This document shows, piece after piece, positions 35,830 to 45,174 of a DNA stretch of 64,000 nt. This DNA is from Aliiroseovarius pelagivivens (GTDB lineage: Bacteria > Pseudomonadota > Alphaproteobacteria > Rhodobacterales > Rhodobacteraceae). A program made the position numbers and the translations under genes. How positions within the stretch are numbered: the stretch's first letter is position 1; every line of letters begins with the position of its first letter. The stretch is taken from positions 1,426,001-1,490,000 of the forward strand of contig NZ_OMOI01000001.1 of assembly GCF_900302485.1 (NCBI RefSeq), given 5' to 3'. The notes under the pieces are model-generated. The model did not search any database. It had not been told where the DNA came from and saw nothing but the letters and a program-made list of their open reading frames with translations.

Positions 35830-36371
35830 GATTCGCCTATGCAGACGCGATCCGGTGCTGCGGCTTTGTGTTGACTGAACATCATCCCACAACATATTGA
35901 GCAAGTTTGTTTTTTCTTAACCTCAAACCAGCAAATGGACGGGTTTGCCTTGGTCTGACCACACTGCCCCTTTAAGATGGCCGAGTGCCTGGGGGGGCAT
36001 CAAAAACGGTGTGTTTGTATTGTTATGGGAAACAATGCCTGCATTTCCGTTCGATTTGTGACGTGGCGCGCCCATTTGGTGTCGTGCGACCGGTGGGACG
36101 GTCGCTGGCAATCTGGTGTGAAACGCACAGGTGCCGGGGGACATGAAACCACCCCACCCTGTGCAGCCCCAGTCCTTTCGAACGTGACCCTGTGTGATCG
36201 GGCCCCGCCCGTCAGGGACCGCGCCTGCTTGGCGCGATTTAACCGGCGATCTGGCACCAGATCGACCGGGTGCTTGCATATATATGGACGCCCTCGTCCG
36301 CTCCTGACACATCACATCCACAGGGATCCGCCTTGGCGCGTGGCCTCTGACCGTTGTGGAAGGAGCCTACC
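35830..36371. other. 540-base non-coding stretch before the DUF2927 gene
   Basis: No open frame here has both a ribosome site and a protein-like composition. Several inverted repeats are visible: GCGACC with GGTCGC (about 36086-36105), and CGATCTGG/CCAGATCG (36246-36264). A TATATA stretch near 36280 could be a -10 element for the gene at 36372. The order of structured blocks over about 350 bases could be a long leader or a non-coding RNA, but it does not match any RNA family I recognise (not tmRNA, RNase P or 6S by inspection). Confidence 0.4.
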
Positions 36372-37787
36372 ATGTGGTCTTACCGCCCCTCAGTCTTGAT
36401 CCCCCTCGCATTCTTACTGGCGGGCTGTATGGCCCCTGCGCCCAACGCGGATGGGGCCGCCCCGGGTAATGCCGTTCATCGCGGAGACCGCACCAATGAT
36501 GTGGCCACACGGCGCATCAGCTTGCCCAACACTCTGCCTGCAATGAGAACGTTCTCGCCAATCAGAACCGATCGTCCAATTCGATCCAACAGTCTGATTA
36601 TGGGCGATTTTATAGACCTTACCTTTCAGCTTGAAAGCGGTCGCCCCTTACCGGTTTTAACGCGCTTCGAAGGTCCGATCTCTGTCACCGTCTCTGGTCA
36701 TGCACCAGCCCAGTTGAAGCGTGATTTGGACCAGCTTTTGACCCGTCTTCGGAACGAGGCCGGGATTAACATTCGGCGCGGCACGGGCCCCTCGGCCGGA
36801 CGGATCGCCGTCGAACTGATCCCTAAACGTACGCTACAGAAATACGTGCCGCACGCCGCCTGCTTCGTCACCCCAAACGTGTCGGGATGGACCGACTATC
36901 TGCAAAATCGCAGAACCGCGCGTACGGATTGGACCAAAATGCGTCAACGCAAGCAAATGGCCGTATTCATCCCGTCAGATGTCAGCCCGCAGGAAATGCG
37001 TGACTGTCTGCACGAAGAAATCGCGCAGGCGCTTGGCCCCGTGAACGACCTGTACCGGTTAGAGAACAGCGTTTTCAACGACGACAATTTCCACACGGTT
37101 CTGACCGGGTTTGACATGCTAATCCTGCGCATTTTCTACGCACCTGAACTTCAATCTGGCCTGTCACAGGCTGAAGTTGCACGCCGCCTGCCCGCTGTTC
37201 TAAATCGTCTAAATCCTTCCGGCGGAAGCGGCAGCGCTCGTTTGTCCCCGATTACCCCAACGGATTGGAAGCAAGCCATCGCGGTCGCCATGGGGCGCAA
37301 CAAGTCCCTCAGGTCACGTCAAGCGGCGGCACAACGTGCAGTTTCGATCGCGCGGCAAAAGGGTTGGCAGGACAACCGGTTGGCCTTCAGCCTGTATGCG
37401 ATGGGTCGCCTAGACATGCGCACCGACAGCCACGCAGCCCTCGCCGCATTTCGCGAAGCCGAAAACATCTATCGTGATCGCGCGGGCACCGATCTTCACG
37501 CCGCACATATGGGTATGCAATTGGCGGCCTACGCCCTATCGACGGGTAGTGCTGATCAGGCCATCGCGACCGTTAACCGACATATTCCAGCGGTAAGGCA
37601 GGCCCAGAATGCCGCCCTTTTGGCCACGCTTTTGATGATCAAAGCCGAGGCGCTCGATCACAAGGGGCTTTCAAGTGACGCTGCGCGCGTACGGCTCGAC
37701 AGTCTGGGCTGGGCACGGTATGGCTTCGGCTCAAACGCCCAAGTGGGTGCGCGGCTTCAAGAAATTGCAGCTATCGCTCCCGGCTAG
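36372..37787 (+). CDS. DUF2927 lipoprotein
   Basis: The 471-residue protein starts with a lipoprotein signal (lipobox LLAGC, Cys at about residue 19). A DUF2927 domain follows (about 75-290), seen as DFIDLTFQLESG, PRYV-type sequence and HEEIAQALGPVNDLY with the metalloprotease-like HEEI. The C-terminal 150 residues look like TPR repeats (AAQRAVSIARQKGWQ, LAAFREAENIYRD). AAGGAG lies 7 bases before the ATG at 36372. Function unknown. It is in one strand run with the 53-residue membrane peptide and the vWA gene. Confidence 0.85.
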   Translation: MWSYRPSVLIPLAFLLAGCMAPAPNADGAAPGNAVHRGDRTNDVATRRISLPNTLPAMRTFSPIRTDRPIRSNSLIMGDFIDLTFQLESGRPLPVLTRFEGPISVTVSGHAPAQLKRDLDQLLTRLRNEAGINIRRGTGPSAGRIAVELIPKRTLQKYVPHAACFVTPNVSGWTDYLQNRRTARTDWTKMRQRKQMAVFIPSDVSPQEMRDCLHEEIAQALGPVNDLYRLENSVFNDDNFHTVLTGFDMLILRIFYAPELQSGLSQAEVARRLPAVLNRLNPSGGSGSARLSPITPTDWKQAIAVAMGRNKSLRSRQAAAQRAVSIARQKGWQDNRLAFSLYAMGRLDMRTDSHAALAAFREAENIYRDRAGTDLHAAHMGMQLAAYALSTGSADQAIATVNRHIPAVRQAQNAALLATLLMIKAEALDHKGLSSDAARVRLDSLGWARYGFGSNAQVGARLQEIAAIAPG

Positions 37788-37839
37788 GCAATTCGACAGG
37801 GTCGCCAGTTCATGGCGACCATAGGCCAGGGATGCGAAG

Positions 37840-38001
37840 ATGGTTGTAATTGTGGCTTTTATCGTGGGCGCTGCACTCGGCGCGCTTCGTGCAAAGAAAC
37901 GTGGCGGTAATCGGCTGGACATGGCGCAGTATGGTGCTGTTCATGGCATCGTGCTGGCGCTGATCGCGACCTTCCTGACCATTGTGATCACCCGCGCCTA
38001 A
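37840..38001 (+). CDS. 53-residue membrane peptide
   Basis: The short frame MVVIVAFIVGAALGALRAKKRGG, then LDMAQYGAVHGIVLALIATFLTIVITRA, codes two hydrophobic helices joined by a basic loop. It lies 52 bases after the DUF2927 gene and 9 bases before the vWA gene, with third-position G/C typical of real genes here. The ribosome site is weak. Small proteins at this place are sometimes annotated in Rhodobacteraceae, without known function. Confidence 0.65.
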   Translation: MVVIVAFIVGAALGALRAKKRGGNRLDMAQYGAVHGIVLALIATFLTIVITRA

Positions 38002-38010
38002 GGACTGCCC

Positions 38011-39195
38011 ATGTTCCTGCCCTTCTTCGAAAACCTCCGCGCGGCCAATGTGCCGGTATCCTTGCGCGAGTACCTGTCTTTTCTGGAAGCGATGAAGGCT
38101 GGGTTGGTCACCTATGACATCGAGGGGTTCTATTACCTCGCCCGCACCGCGATGGTGAAAGACGAGCGTAATCTAGACAAGTTCGACCGGGCTTTTGCAG
38201 CCAGTTTCCAAGGGCTTGAAGCGATCAGCGCCGATCAGATGTTGGAAGCCGTCGATATTCCGCAGGAATGGCTGGAAAAAATGGCCGAGAAATTCATGAC
38301 CGCGGAAGAAAAGGCCGAGATCGAGGCCCTTGGCGGGTTCGACAAGCTGATGGAAACCTTGAAAGAGCGGCTGAAAGAGCAAGAGGCGCGGCACCAAGGT
38401 GGCAACAAATGGATTGGCACTGCCGGCACCTCGCCTTTTGGCGCCTACGGGTATAACCCCGAAGGCGTGCGCATCGGTCAGGATCGTTCGCGCCACCAGC
38501 GCGCCGTAAAGGTCTGGGACAAGCGCGAATTCAAGAACCTCGACGATTCCATCGAGCTTGGCACGCGCAACATCAAAGTTGCCCTGAAACGCCTGCGCAA
38601 CTGGGCCCGCGACGGCGCCCATGACGAGCTGGATCTGGACGGCACAATTCGCGCCACGGCCGAACATGGCTATCTGGACGTAAAGACCCGCCCCGAACGA
38701 AAGAACGCTGTTAAGGTGTTGTTGTTCCTTGATGTTGGCGGATCCATGGACCCGCATATCAAAGTGGTGGAAGAGCTCTTTTCCGCCGCACGGTCCGAGT
38801 TCAAGCACCTAGAATACTACTATTTCCACAACTGCCTTTACGAAGGTGTGTGGCGCGACAACTCTCGCCGCTGGACCGAACAAATCCCAACTTGGGAAGT
38901 GCTGCGCACCTATGGTTCGGACTACAAATGTATCTTCGTCGGCGATGCCTCGATGTCCCCCTACGAGATCGCCTATCGCGGTGGCGCGAACGAGCATTGG
39001 AACGATGAAACGGGTCAAGTCTGGCTGGAACGCGCACGCGAGCAGTGGCCCGACAACATGTGGATCAACCCCCTGCCCGAGCAGCACTGGCGCTATACGC
39101 AGTCGGTTCAGATGATCAATCAGATCTTCGAAGGTCGCATGGTCCCCATGACCATCGACGGGATCGAGCGCGGCATGAAAGAGCTGGGACGCTAA
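38011..39195 (+). CDS. CoxE-like vWA-domain protein
   Basis: The 394-residue protein has a helical N-terminal part (1-225) and a von Willebrand A domain (about 235-390) with MIDAS motif D241-V-G-G-S245 in LLFLDVGGSMD. The usual DxSxS motif is changed to DxGxS. Partner of MoxR ATPases, as CoxE is of CoxD in CO dehydrogenase maturation. No cox structural genes are in the window. The last bases overlap the convergent DUF3817 gene. Confidence 0.88.
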   Translation: MFLPFFENLRAANVPVSLREYLSFLEAMKAGLVTYDIEGFYYLARTAMVKDERNLDKFDRAFAASFQGLEAISADQMLEAVDIPQEWLEKMAEKFMTAEEKAEIEALGGFDKLMETLKERLKEQEARHQGGNKWIGTAGTSPFGAYGYNPEGVRIGQDRSRHQRAVKVWDKREFKNLDDSIELGTRNIKVALKRLRNWARDGAHDELDLDGTIRATAEHGYLDVKTRPERKNAVKVLLFLDVGGSMDPHIKVVEELFSAARSEFKHLEYYYFHNCLYEGVWRDNSRRWTEQIPTWEVLRTYGSDYKCIFVGDASMSPYEIAYRGGANEHWNDETGQVWLERAREQWPDNMWINPLPEQHWRYTQSVQMINQIFEGRMVPMTIDGIERGMKELGR

Positions 39196-39512
39196 ACAGC
39201 GTCTTGCGCGCGCACGGCCTCTTCGTCCCGCTTCAGATACGGGTCATGTACGAAGGTGCCAAAGGGTAAAAGACTGGCCAGAATAGCCCAGTTCACCCGC
39301 GTCATCGTCAGGCCACCGTATGAGGACGCAAAGACCAATGTGCCCATATAGGCCACGAACAGCCACCCATGTGCCATTCCAACCATGGGGACGATCTCGG
39401 TCATGTCAGCCCAATATTTCAAGGGCATGGCCACAAACAGCAGCACAATAAAGCTCCACCCTTCGACGGACGCGATTTTCCGAAACATCCAGATGGAACG
39501 GGCCTTGGTCAT
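39192..39512 (-). CDS. DUF3817 membrane protein
   Basis: The 106-residue protein has three hydrophobic segments and the DUF3817 marks FRKIASVEGWSFIVLLFVAMPLKY and VGMAHGWLFVAYMG. The ATG at 39512 has GGGAT about 8 bases upstream; the frame remains open to 39659 without a good start. Function unknown. It converges with the vWA gene (4-base overlap). Confidence 0.82.
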   Translation of the reverse strand: MTKARSIWMFRKIASVEGWSFIVLLFVAMPLKYWADMTEIVPMVGMAHGWLFVAYMGTLVFASSYGGLTMTRVNWAILASLLPFGTFVHDPYLKRDEEAVRAQDAV

Positions 39513-39649
39513 ATGCGTGATCCCTGCAATTTTGGCTCTGACGGGCATAGACGTGACAGGGGCTCTGGCGAAACCCGGCGAAATGTCGCACAGATGGCGA
39601 CGGAACTTCAAACGACGCGCGTGTAACCCTGACAGGAAGGAGAAACCCA

Positions 39650-40018
39650 GTGATCTCATCCCTTCGCCGCATGTGGGCCGCGGCCCCCATCGCCACGGTT
39701 ATATTGGTCATCGCATTGTCGGCGTCGGCCGTCTTTGGCGTGCGTACGATCGGAAATTGGGTGTATTGGAACGATCCGGCTCACATCGACCAGCCGATCG
39801 CGGGCTGGATGACACCTCGTTACGTTGCTTTCTCTTGGGACGTTCCGCGCCCGGTCATGATCGACGCCATTGCCATGGGCGATAAAAACCCCGAGGGGCG
39901 CAACCTGAAACGCCTTGCCGAGGCGCAGGGCATCTCGCTTGAAGAGCTGATTTTGCGGATCGAAACCGCGATTGAAGAGCACCGCACAACCGCGACCAAG
40001 GACGGCGGGCAGCCATGA
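39650..40018 (+). CDS. Unrecognised single-pass membrane protein upstream of DedA
   Basis: The 122-residue protein has one hydrophobic helix (about 12-32) and a short soluble domain with IAGWMTPRYVAFSWDVPRP and a C-terminal helical tail (LKRLAEAQGISLEELILRIE). It begins with GTG at 39650, supported by GGAAGGAG 9 bases upstream. I do not recognise the family. It overlaps the next gene by four bases (ATGA), so the pair is co-translated, which suggests it works with the DedA protein. Confidence 0.75.
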   Translation: MISSLRRMWAAAPIATVILVIALSASAVFGVRTIGNWVYWNDPAHIDQPIAGWMTPRYVAFSWDVPRPVMIDAIAMGDKNPEGRNLKRLAEAQGISLEELILRIETAIEEHRTTATKDGGQP

Positions 40019-40656
40019 TCTCGACCGAGCTCGTCTTCACGCTTCTGTCCGACTATGGCCCGTGGGTGGTGTTTGCGTCTGCCTTCCTGTCCTGCCTCGC
40101 CCTGCCTATTCCAACCTCTCTGATGATGCTGGCAGGCGGAGCGTTTGCCGCGACCGGAGATCTGGCGCTGACCAATGTTGTCGCGGCCGCCTTCATCGGC
40201 GCCGTAATTGGGGACCAGACCGGTTTTGCCATCGGGCGGTTCGGAGGCACCCCGGCGCTAGAAAAACTGGCTCGCAACCCGGCCCGAAAAGCCGTGCTGG
40301 CGAAAGCGCATGCGTTTGTTGATCGGCGCGGTGGCTTGGGCGTGTTCCTGTCCACATGGGCGGTTGCCCCACTGGGCCCGTGGGTGAACTTCGCAGCTGG
40401 CGCGACGGGTCTTGGTTGGCTGCGGTTTGCAGTCTGGGACATCCTTGGCGAAACCATCTGGGTGACGCTTTATGTCGGGCTTGGCTTCATGTTCGCGTCT
40501 CGGATCGAGAGCCTTGCAAGCCTGATGGGCAACATCGCCGGTCTGTTGGCAGCCCTTGTGGTTGCGGCAGGCGCGATGCTGTGGATCAAGGCGATGATCC
40601 GCGCGCACGAGCGTCACAAGTCCATAAAGGACCCGGTTGAATGCACCGCCCCGTAA
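40015..40656 (+). CDS. DedA/VTT-family membrane protein
   Basis: The 213-residue protein has the SNARE-associated/VTT domain: ALPIPTSLMMLAGGAFAA near residue 28, GDQTGFAIGRFGG (about 64-76) and STWAVAPLGPWVNFAAGATGL near residue 115. Members of the family flip polyprenyl phosphates or other lipids. It is coupled by an ATGA overlap to an unrecognised membrane protein gene. The lipid it moves is unknown. Confidence 0.9.
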   Translation: MISTELVFTLLSDYGPWVVFASAFLSCLALPIPTSLMMLAGGAFAATGDLALTNVVAAAFIGAVIGDQTGFAIGRFGGTPALEKLARNPARKAVLAKAHAFVDRRGGLGVFLSTWAVAPLGPWVNFAAGATGLGWLRFAVWDILGETIWVTLYVGLGFMFASRIESLASLMGNIAGLLAALVVAAGAMLWIKAMIRAHERHKSIKDPVECTAP

Positions 40657-40695
40657 ACTCTTTCAAGACGGGCGATTTACCCCCATATAGGGGAC

Positions 40696-41376
40696 ATGAC
40701 CAAGCTTCTACCGATCCTTCTTCCGATCCTCTATGGCCTGATCCTTTACAGGTTTTCAGTCTGGCGCACCCACCGCGAGTTGGATGCGAAATCCACCCGG
40801 CTGGCGGACCCAAAGCTGAAGGCGCTGACGGACCGCATGGCGGCCAGTTTGGATCTGGCAGACATTCCGGTGCACATCTATGAAATCCAGCCTGTGAACG
40901 GTCTTGCAGCCCCGGATGGGCGGATATTCATCACGCGGGGATTCTATGACGAATACCTGAAGGGGCGCGTCACGGGCGAGGAATTGGCCAGCGTCATCGC
41001 GCATGAACTTGGCCACGTCGCATTGGGACACGCCCGTAAGCGGATGATCGATTTTTCTGGTCAGAATGCGCTGCGGACCGTTCTGACGATGATGATCTCG
41101 CGCTTCCTGCCCGGTGCCGGTGCCTATGTCGCGCGCATCCTGACACGGTTGGTGGCAGCAGGTCTAAGCCGCGGCGATGAATATGAAGCTGATGCCTATG
41201 CCACGGCGCTTCTGATCAAGTCGGGCATCGGGGCCGAGGGGCAGAAAAGCCTATTTGGCAAACTGGACGAACTGACCAAAGGCCGAGGCGGCGTCATGCC
41301 TGCCTGGCTGATGAGCCACCCGAAAACCGCTGACCGCATCGCCGCGATCGAGAAAAATCAGGCGAACTGGGTTTAG
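40696..41376 (+). CDS. M48-family metallopeptidase
   Basis: The 226-residue protein has one N-terminal hydrophobic segment (about 3-20), then the zinc motif H103-E-L-G-H107 in IAHELGHVALGHARKR and the third ligand in SRGDEYEADAYA (E164). It is probably an inner-membrane-anchored protease related to HtpX and BepA types, with no TPR domain. Its substrate is unknown. It lies 39 bases after the DedA gene on the same strand. Confidence 0.9.
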   Translation: MTKLLPILLPILYGLILYRFSVWRTHRELDAKSTRLADPKLKALTDRMAASLDLADIPVHIYEIQPVNGLAAPDGRIFITRGFYDEYLKGRVTGEELASVIAHELGHVALGHARKRMIDFSGQNALRTVLTMMISRFLPGAGAYVARILTRLVAAGLSRGDEYEADAYATALLIKSGIGAEGQKSLFGKLDELTKGRGGVMPAWLMSHPKTADRIAAIEKNQANWV

Positions 41377-41382
41377 GCGGCG

Positions 41383-41934
41383 TTAGGCCATAGCCTCTAG
41401 AGCTTTTCCCAAGCGGGGCAACCGCGCTTTCTTCATCAGCTTGCGCAAGGTCCAGCTGTCGTCGCCCGACAGACGGATGGCTTCGGACAATACACGATTG
41501 GCCAGCGCAGCCATGTCGCTTGGATGGCTGTCGACAAAACCACGTAAGAACAGATCCGGGCTTTCACGGCGCATCCCCTCTTCCGCCAAGGTATGGCGCG
41601 GGAAATCGGCGTTGTTGAGCGTCAAAAGCACATCTGCGCCACCTGTTACCGCCGCGGCCAGAACATGAATATCGTTTTGATCCGGCAGCCAAAGGCGCGC
41701 CTCAACGCCGTCATTTGGCCGGATGCTCGCTTTTGGCCAGTTGGCGTTCAGCAGGGCGATCTCGCCGCGCGCAAAGGTCTCTTGTTCAGGACCAAGGCGG
41801 GCAGCCGCGCGCGCCCATTCTTCCAAGATGCGAGGAGACCAGAGCGGGATGAACATCCCCATCTTCGCCGCGCCCAACACCATCTCGCGCATGACGGTCG
41901 GGTAAAGGACGCAGGCGTCGATCAGGACTTTCAC
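41383..41934 (-). CDS. PIN-domain protein, RSP_2648 type
   Basis: The 183-residue protein starts KVLIDACVLYPTVMREM, with PIN acidic residues D6 and, later, E in WSPRILEEWARAAAR, D in LPDQNDIHVLAAA and N/D in LTLNNADFP. PIN domains are RNases. The GTG at 41934 is supported by a GTGA overlap with the upstream methyltransferase gene, and no antitoxin gene is next to it, so it is not a plain VapC. This pair is known as RSP_2647/RSP_2648 in Rhodobacteraceae annotation. Confidence 0.83.
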   Translation of the reverse strand: MKVLIDACVLYPTVMREMVLGAAKMGMFIPLWSPRILEEWARAAARLGPEQETFARGEIALLNANWPKASIRPNDGVEARLWLPDQNDIHVLAAAVTGGADVLLTLNNADFPRHTLAEEGMRRESPDLFLRGFVDSHPSDMAALANRVLSEAIRLSGDDSWTLRKLMKKARLPRLGKALEAMA

Positions 41935-43148
41935 GGCAGGATCCGGAAGAACAGCGACTTCAGATACCCGCTTTCGGCCAGCTGCGGATGCATCGGGTGA
42001 TCGGCCCCGGCAAAGCCCGTATGGATCAGTTGACTGCTGCGCTCTGCCCGGCCGATCCCACGGATCGAGGCACTGCGGAATTTGTCGATCGTCGCCGCGT
42101 GCGAGCATGAACACAGCCCCAGATAGCCGCCCGGGGCAACCAAGGTCGCCGCCAGACGGGCCACACGTTCATAGGCGCGCAAACCGGGTTCCAGTGCCCT
42201 TTTTGAAGGTGCAAAGGCGGGCGGATCGCAAATCACCACATCAAACTGCGCGCCTTCTTCGTTCAGCGCAGTCAAGACGTCAAACGCATCCCCCTTCCGG
42301 GTCGAGAAACGGTCAGACGCACCCATGGCATCAGCCCCACCTTCAGCCAAAGCCAAAGCAGCAGCCGATCCATCCACCGCAAGCGCCGAAGACGCGCCGC
42401 TTGCAAGCGCCGCCAAAGAAAACCCACCAACATGCGAAAACACATCCAGCACCCGCGCGCCTTTCGACAGGCCCGCTGCGAAAGCATGGTTGGGGCGCTG
42501 ATCATAGAACAGTCCAGTTTTTTGCCCACCGGTCAGGTCCGCCAGATAGGTCGCGCCATTCATCGGCACGTGGACCGGCGCGTCAGGGGCCGCACCACGC
42601 AAAACCGCGTTCTCAGCGTCCAACCCTTCCAACTGACGTGCCCGACCCGCGGCATTTTTCAGGACCGTGGTGACACCCGTGACCTGCATCAAAGCTTCGG
42701 TCAGAAGATCCAGATGCGCTTCGGCCCAAGCCGCATTGGGCTGGATCACGGCCGTATCTCCGAACCGGTCAATGATCACGCCGGGCAAGCCGTCTGCCTC
42801 GGCATGGATCAAACGATAGAACGGGGCATCGAACAGGCGTGCGCGATGGTCCAGCGCCGCTTGCAGCTTTGTTTTGAACCAATCCACATCAATCTGCGCT
42901 GTAGGGTCTCGATCCAAGATCCGCGCGAAAATGCGCGATCCGGGCGAAACTGCGACAGTGCCCAGCACTTCTCGGCCCGCATCCTCAAGCGTCGCAATGC
43001 CACCAGCCGCGATTTTCTTGGTGCGACGGTCGGTGACAAGTTCGTTGTCAAAGACCCAAGGCGACCCGTGCCGAATGGCGCGTGCATTGGCCTTGGGCTT
43101 CAGGCGGATCACCGGGCGGTCAGATTGGTCTTGCGGAGTCTGTGTCAT
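41931..43148 (-). CDS. RlmI-like rRNA methyltransferase (RSP_2647 type)
   Basis: The 405-residue protein has an N-terminal PUA domain (about 12-85, IRLKPKANARAIRHGSPWVF), a short linker and a class I Rossmann methyltransferase domain with VLDVFSHVGGFSLAALASGA and VICDPPAFAPSKRAL. RlmI methylates C1962 of 23S rRNA; the same reaction is likely but not proved. The ATG at 43148 is chosen because the open frame to 43244 gives no family-like N-terminus. It is coupled to the PIN gene by GTGA. Confidence 0.88.
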   Translation of the reverse strand: MTQTPQDQSDRPVIRLKPKANARAIRHGSPWVFDNELVTDRRTKKIAAGGIATLEDAGREVLGTVAVSPGSRIFARILDRDPTAQIDVDWFKTKLQAALDHRARLFDAPFYRLIHAEADGLPGVIIDRFGDTAVIQPNAAWAEAHLDLLTEALMQVTGVTTVLKNAAGRARQLEGLDAENAVLRGAAPDAPVHVPMNGATYLADLTGGQKTGLFYDQRPNHAFAAGLSKGARVLDVFSHVGGFSLAALASGASSALAVDGSAAALALAEGGADAMGASDRFSTRKGDAFDVLTALNEEGAQFDVVICDPPAFAPSKRALEPGLRAYERVARLAATLVAPGGYLGLCSCSHAATIDKFRSASIRGIGRAERSSQLIHTGFAGADHPMHPQLAESGYLKSLFFRILP

Positions 43149-43270
43149 AGGGCGGCCTGTAAGGTTCAGTACGTTGTTGGACTTCCCTACCGCGTGGATA
43201 TGGCAACGGAAAGGCCAATTCCATTGCCCCCGCTTGCTCAACAATCTGCCTTCGCGGCAATTCTACCTGT

Positions 43271-43284
43271 TGTTAGCGCTATCA
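43271..43284 (+). promoter_or_regulatory. LacI-type operator before edd
   Basis: TGTTAGCGCTATCA matches 13 of 14 positions of the palindrome TGTTAGCGCTAACA, the shape bound by LacI-family repressors with the central CG. It lies 75-88 bases upstream of the edd start codon in the divergent region between the methyltransferase and edd. The regulator gene is not in the window. Confidence 0.55.
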
Positions 43285-43358
43285 TTTTCTGTTATCCGGG
43301 GCACAAACGCGGTATCCTGACCGTAACGCGCAACCGTAAGCACTTGGAAAGGCACAAC

Positions 43359-45161
43359 ATGGCCACCCATCCGACCCTTACAGCCATCACCGACCGCATC
43401 ATGGAACGCTCGCGCGACAGCCGCGCGACCTATCTGAAAAAGGTCGCAGCCGCGATTGAGGACGGGCCACGCCGCGCGCATCTCAGCTGTTCGGGTCAGG
43501 CCCATGCCTATGCCGGCGCGGGGGCGGATCAAGCGCAGCTTGCGACTGGACGCGCACCCAATATTGGGATCGTAACCGCCTATAACGACATGTTGTCAGC
43601 ACACGCGCCATTTGCCAGTTACCCGGACCTGATCAAGCAGATTGCCCGCGAGCAAGGGGCAACGGCCCAAGTGGCTGGCGGTGTTCCTGCCATGTGCGAC
43701 GGGGTCACGCAGGGTGAAACCGGGATGGAGCTGAGCCTGTTTTCCCGCGATGTAATTGCCATGGCTGCCGCCGTCGCGATGAGCCACAACACCTTTGATG
43801 CAGCCCTCTATCTGGGCGTCTGCGACAAGATCGTGCCGGGGCTGATCATTGCCGCCGCCAGCTTTGGCCATATCCCGACTTTATTTCTGCCCGCTGGCCC
43901 CATGACATCCGGCATCTCAAACGACGAAAAGGCCGAAACACGCAAGAAGTTCGCCACTGGCGACGCCACCCGGGAAGAGCTGATGGCATCCGAAATGGCC
44001 GCCTATCACGGACCCGGTACATGCACGTTCTACGGTACCGCGAACACCAACCAGATGCTGATGGAATTCATGGGCCTGCACCTGCCCGGCGCCTCGTTCG
44101 TCACGCCCGGCACGCCATTGCGCGACGCGCTGACCGCCGAAGGCACCCGCCGTGCGCTGGACATTGCCCACGGCAAGGATCAGTTCACACCGGTCGGTCA
44201 CGTGCTGGACGAAAAAGCCTTTGTAAACGGGTTGGTTGGCTTGATGGCGACCGGAGGTTCGACAAACCTTGTCTTGCACCTGCCCGCAATGGCGCGCGCC
44301 GCTGGCATTATCCTGACACTGGAAGATTTCGCCGACATCTCGGCGCTGGTACCGCTGATGGCGCGGGTTTACCCCAATGGCCTGGCCGACGTGAACCATT
44401 TCCACGCCGCTGGCGGGTTGGGCTATATGATTGGCAACCTGCTTGAAGAAGGCCTGCTGCACCCCGACGCCACCACCAATGCAGGCAACCTGACTGCTTA
44501 TGCACAAGAGGCGAAGCTGAACGGCGACCGCGTGCGTTGGGAACCCGCGCCTCGTGAAAGCCTAAACGACAAGATCCTGCGCCCCGCCAGTGACCCATTC
44601 CAGAAAACCGGCGGGCTGTCTCAGTTGTCGGGCAATCTGGGTCAGGGCGTGATCAAGATCTCGGCCGTGGACCCCGATCGCCATGTGATCGAAGCCCCCG
44701 CTCGCATTTTCCACGATCAGGAAAGCGTCAAAACCGCGTTTAAGGCGGGTGAGCTGACCGGCGACATCATCTTTGTCCTGCGCTTCCAAGGCCCCCGCGC
44801 GAATGGCATGCCAGAACTGCACGGTCTAACCCCGGTTCTGTCGGTCCTGCAATCTCGGGGCCAACGTGTGGCCCTGGTGACAGACGGACGCATGTCGGGC
44901 GCATCGGGCAAGGTTCCAGCCGCCATTCATGTGGCGCCAGAAGCCGCGGACGGTGGCCCCATTGCGCGCATCCGTGACGGCGACATCATCCGGCTGGATG
45001 CGACGAACGGGACGCTGGAAGTACTGACCGAAGGCGCCACAGACCGCCCTGCCGTACAGGTGGACTTAAGCGGAAACGGCGACGGCTGCGGTCGCGAACT
45101 GTTCGAGACCTTCCGCCGCGCGGCACGCCCGGCAACCGAAGGCGCAACATCGATATTTTAA
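43359..45161 (+). CDS. edd: 6-Phosphogluconate dehydratase
   Basis: The 600-residue enzyme makes KDPG in the Entner-Doudoroff pathway. It belongs to the IlvD/Edd family: [30 protein letters not shown] and [18 protein letters not shown] carry the Fe-S cysteines. The ATG at 43359 has GGAAAGG 7 bases upstream; the long open frame before it runs through the divergent gene's start. It is followed by eda after 13 bases, forming the ED pair. Confidence 0.97.
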   Translation: MATHPTLTAITDRIMERSRDSRATYLKKVAAAIEDGPRRAHLSCSGQAHAYAGAGADQAQLATGRAPNIGIVTAYNDMLSAHAPFASYPDLIKQIAREQGATAQVAGGVPAMCDGVTQGETGMELSLFSRDVIAMAAAVAMSHNTFDAALYLGVCDKIVPGLIIAAASFGHIPTLFLPAGPMTSGISNDEKAETRKKFATGDATREELMASEMAAYHGPGTCTFYGTANTNQMLMEFMGLHLPGASFVTPGTPLRDALTAEGTRRALDIAHGKDQFTPVGHVLDEKAFVNGLVGLMATGGSTNLVLHLPAMARAAGIILTLEDFADISALVPLMARVYPNGLADVNHFHAAGGLGYMIGNLLEEGLLHPDATTNAGNLTAYAQEAKLNGDRVRWEPAPRESLNDKILRPASDPFQKTGGLSQLSGNLGQGVIKISAVDPDRHVIEAPARIFHDQESVKTAFKAGELTGDIIFVLRFQGPRANGMPELHGLTPVLSVLQSRGQRVALVTDGRMSGASGKVPAAIHVAPEAADGGPIARIRDGDIIRLDATNGTLEVLTEGATDRPAVQVDLSGNGDGCGRELFETFRRAARPATEGATSIF

Positions 45162-45174
45162 GGGAGACAGCGAC

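Noticed and set aside
35977..36399. 140-codon open frame before the DUF2927 gene
   Set aside because: It runs into the real gene's ribosome site in another frame, has an Arg-, Cys- and Trp-rich sequence with no hydrophobic core, and lacks a start signal.
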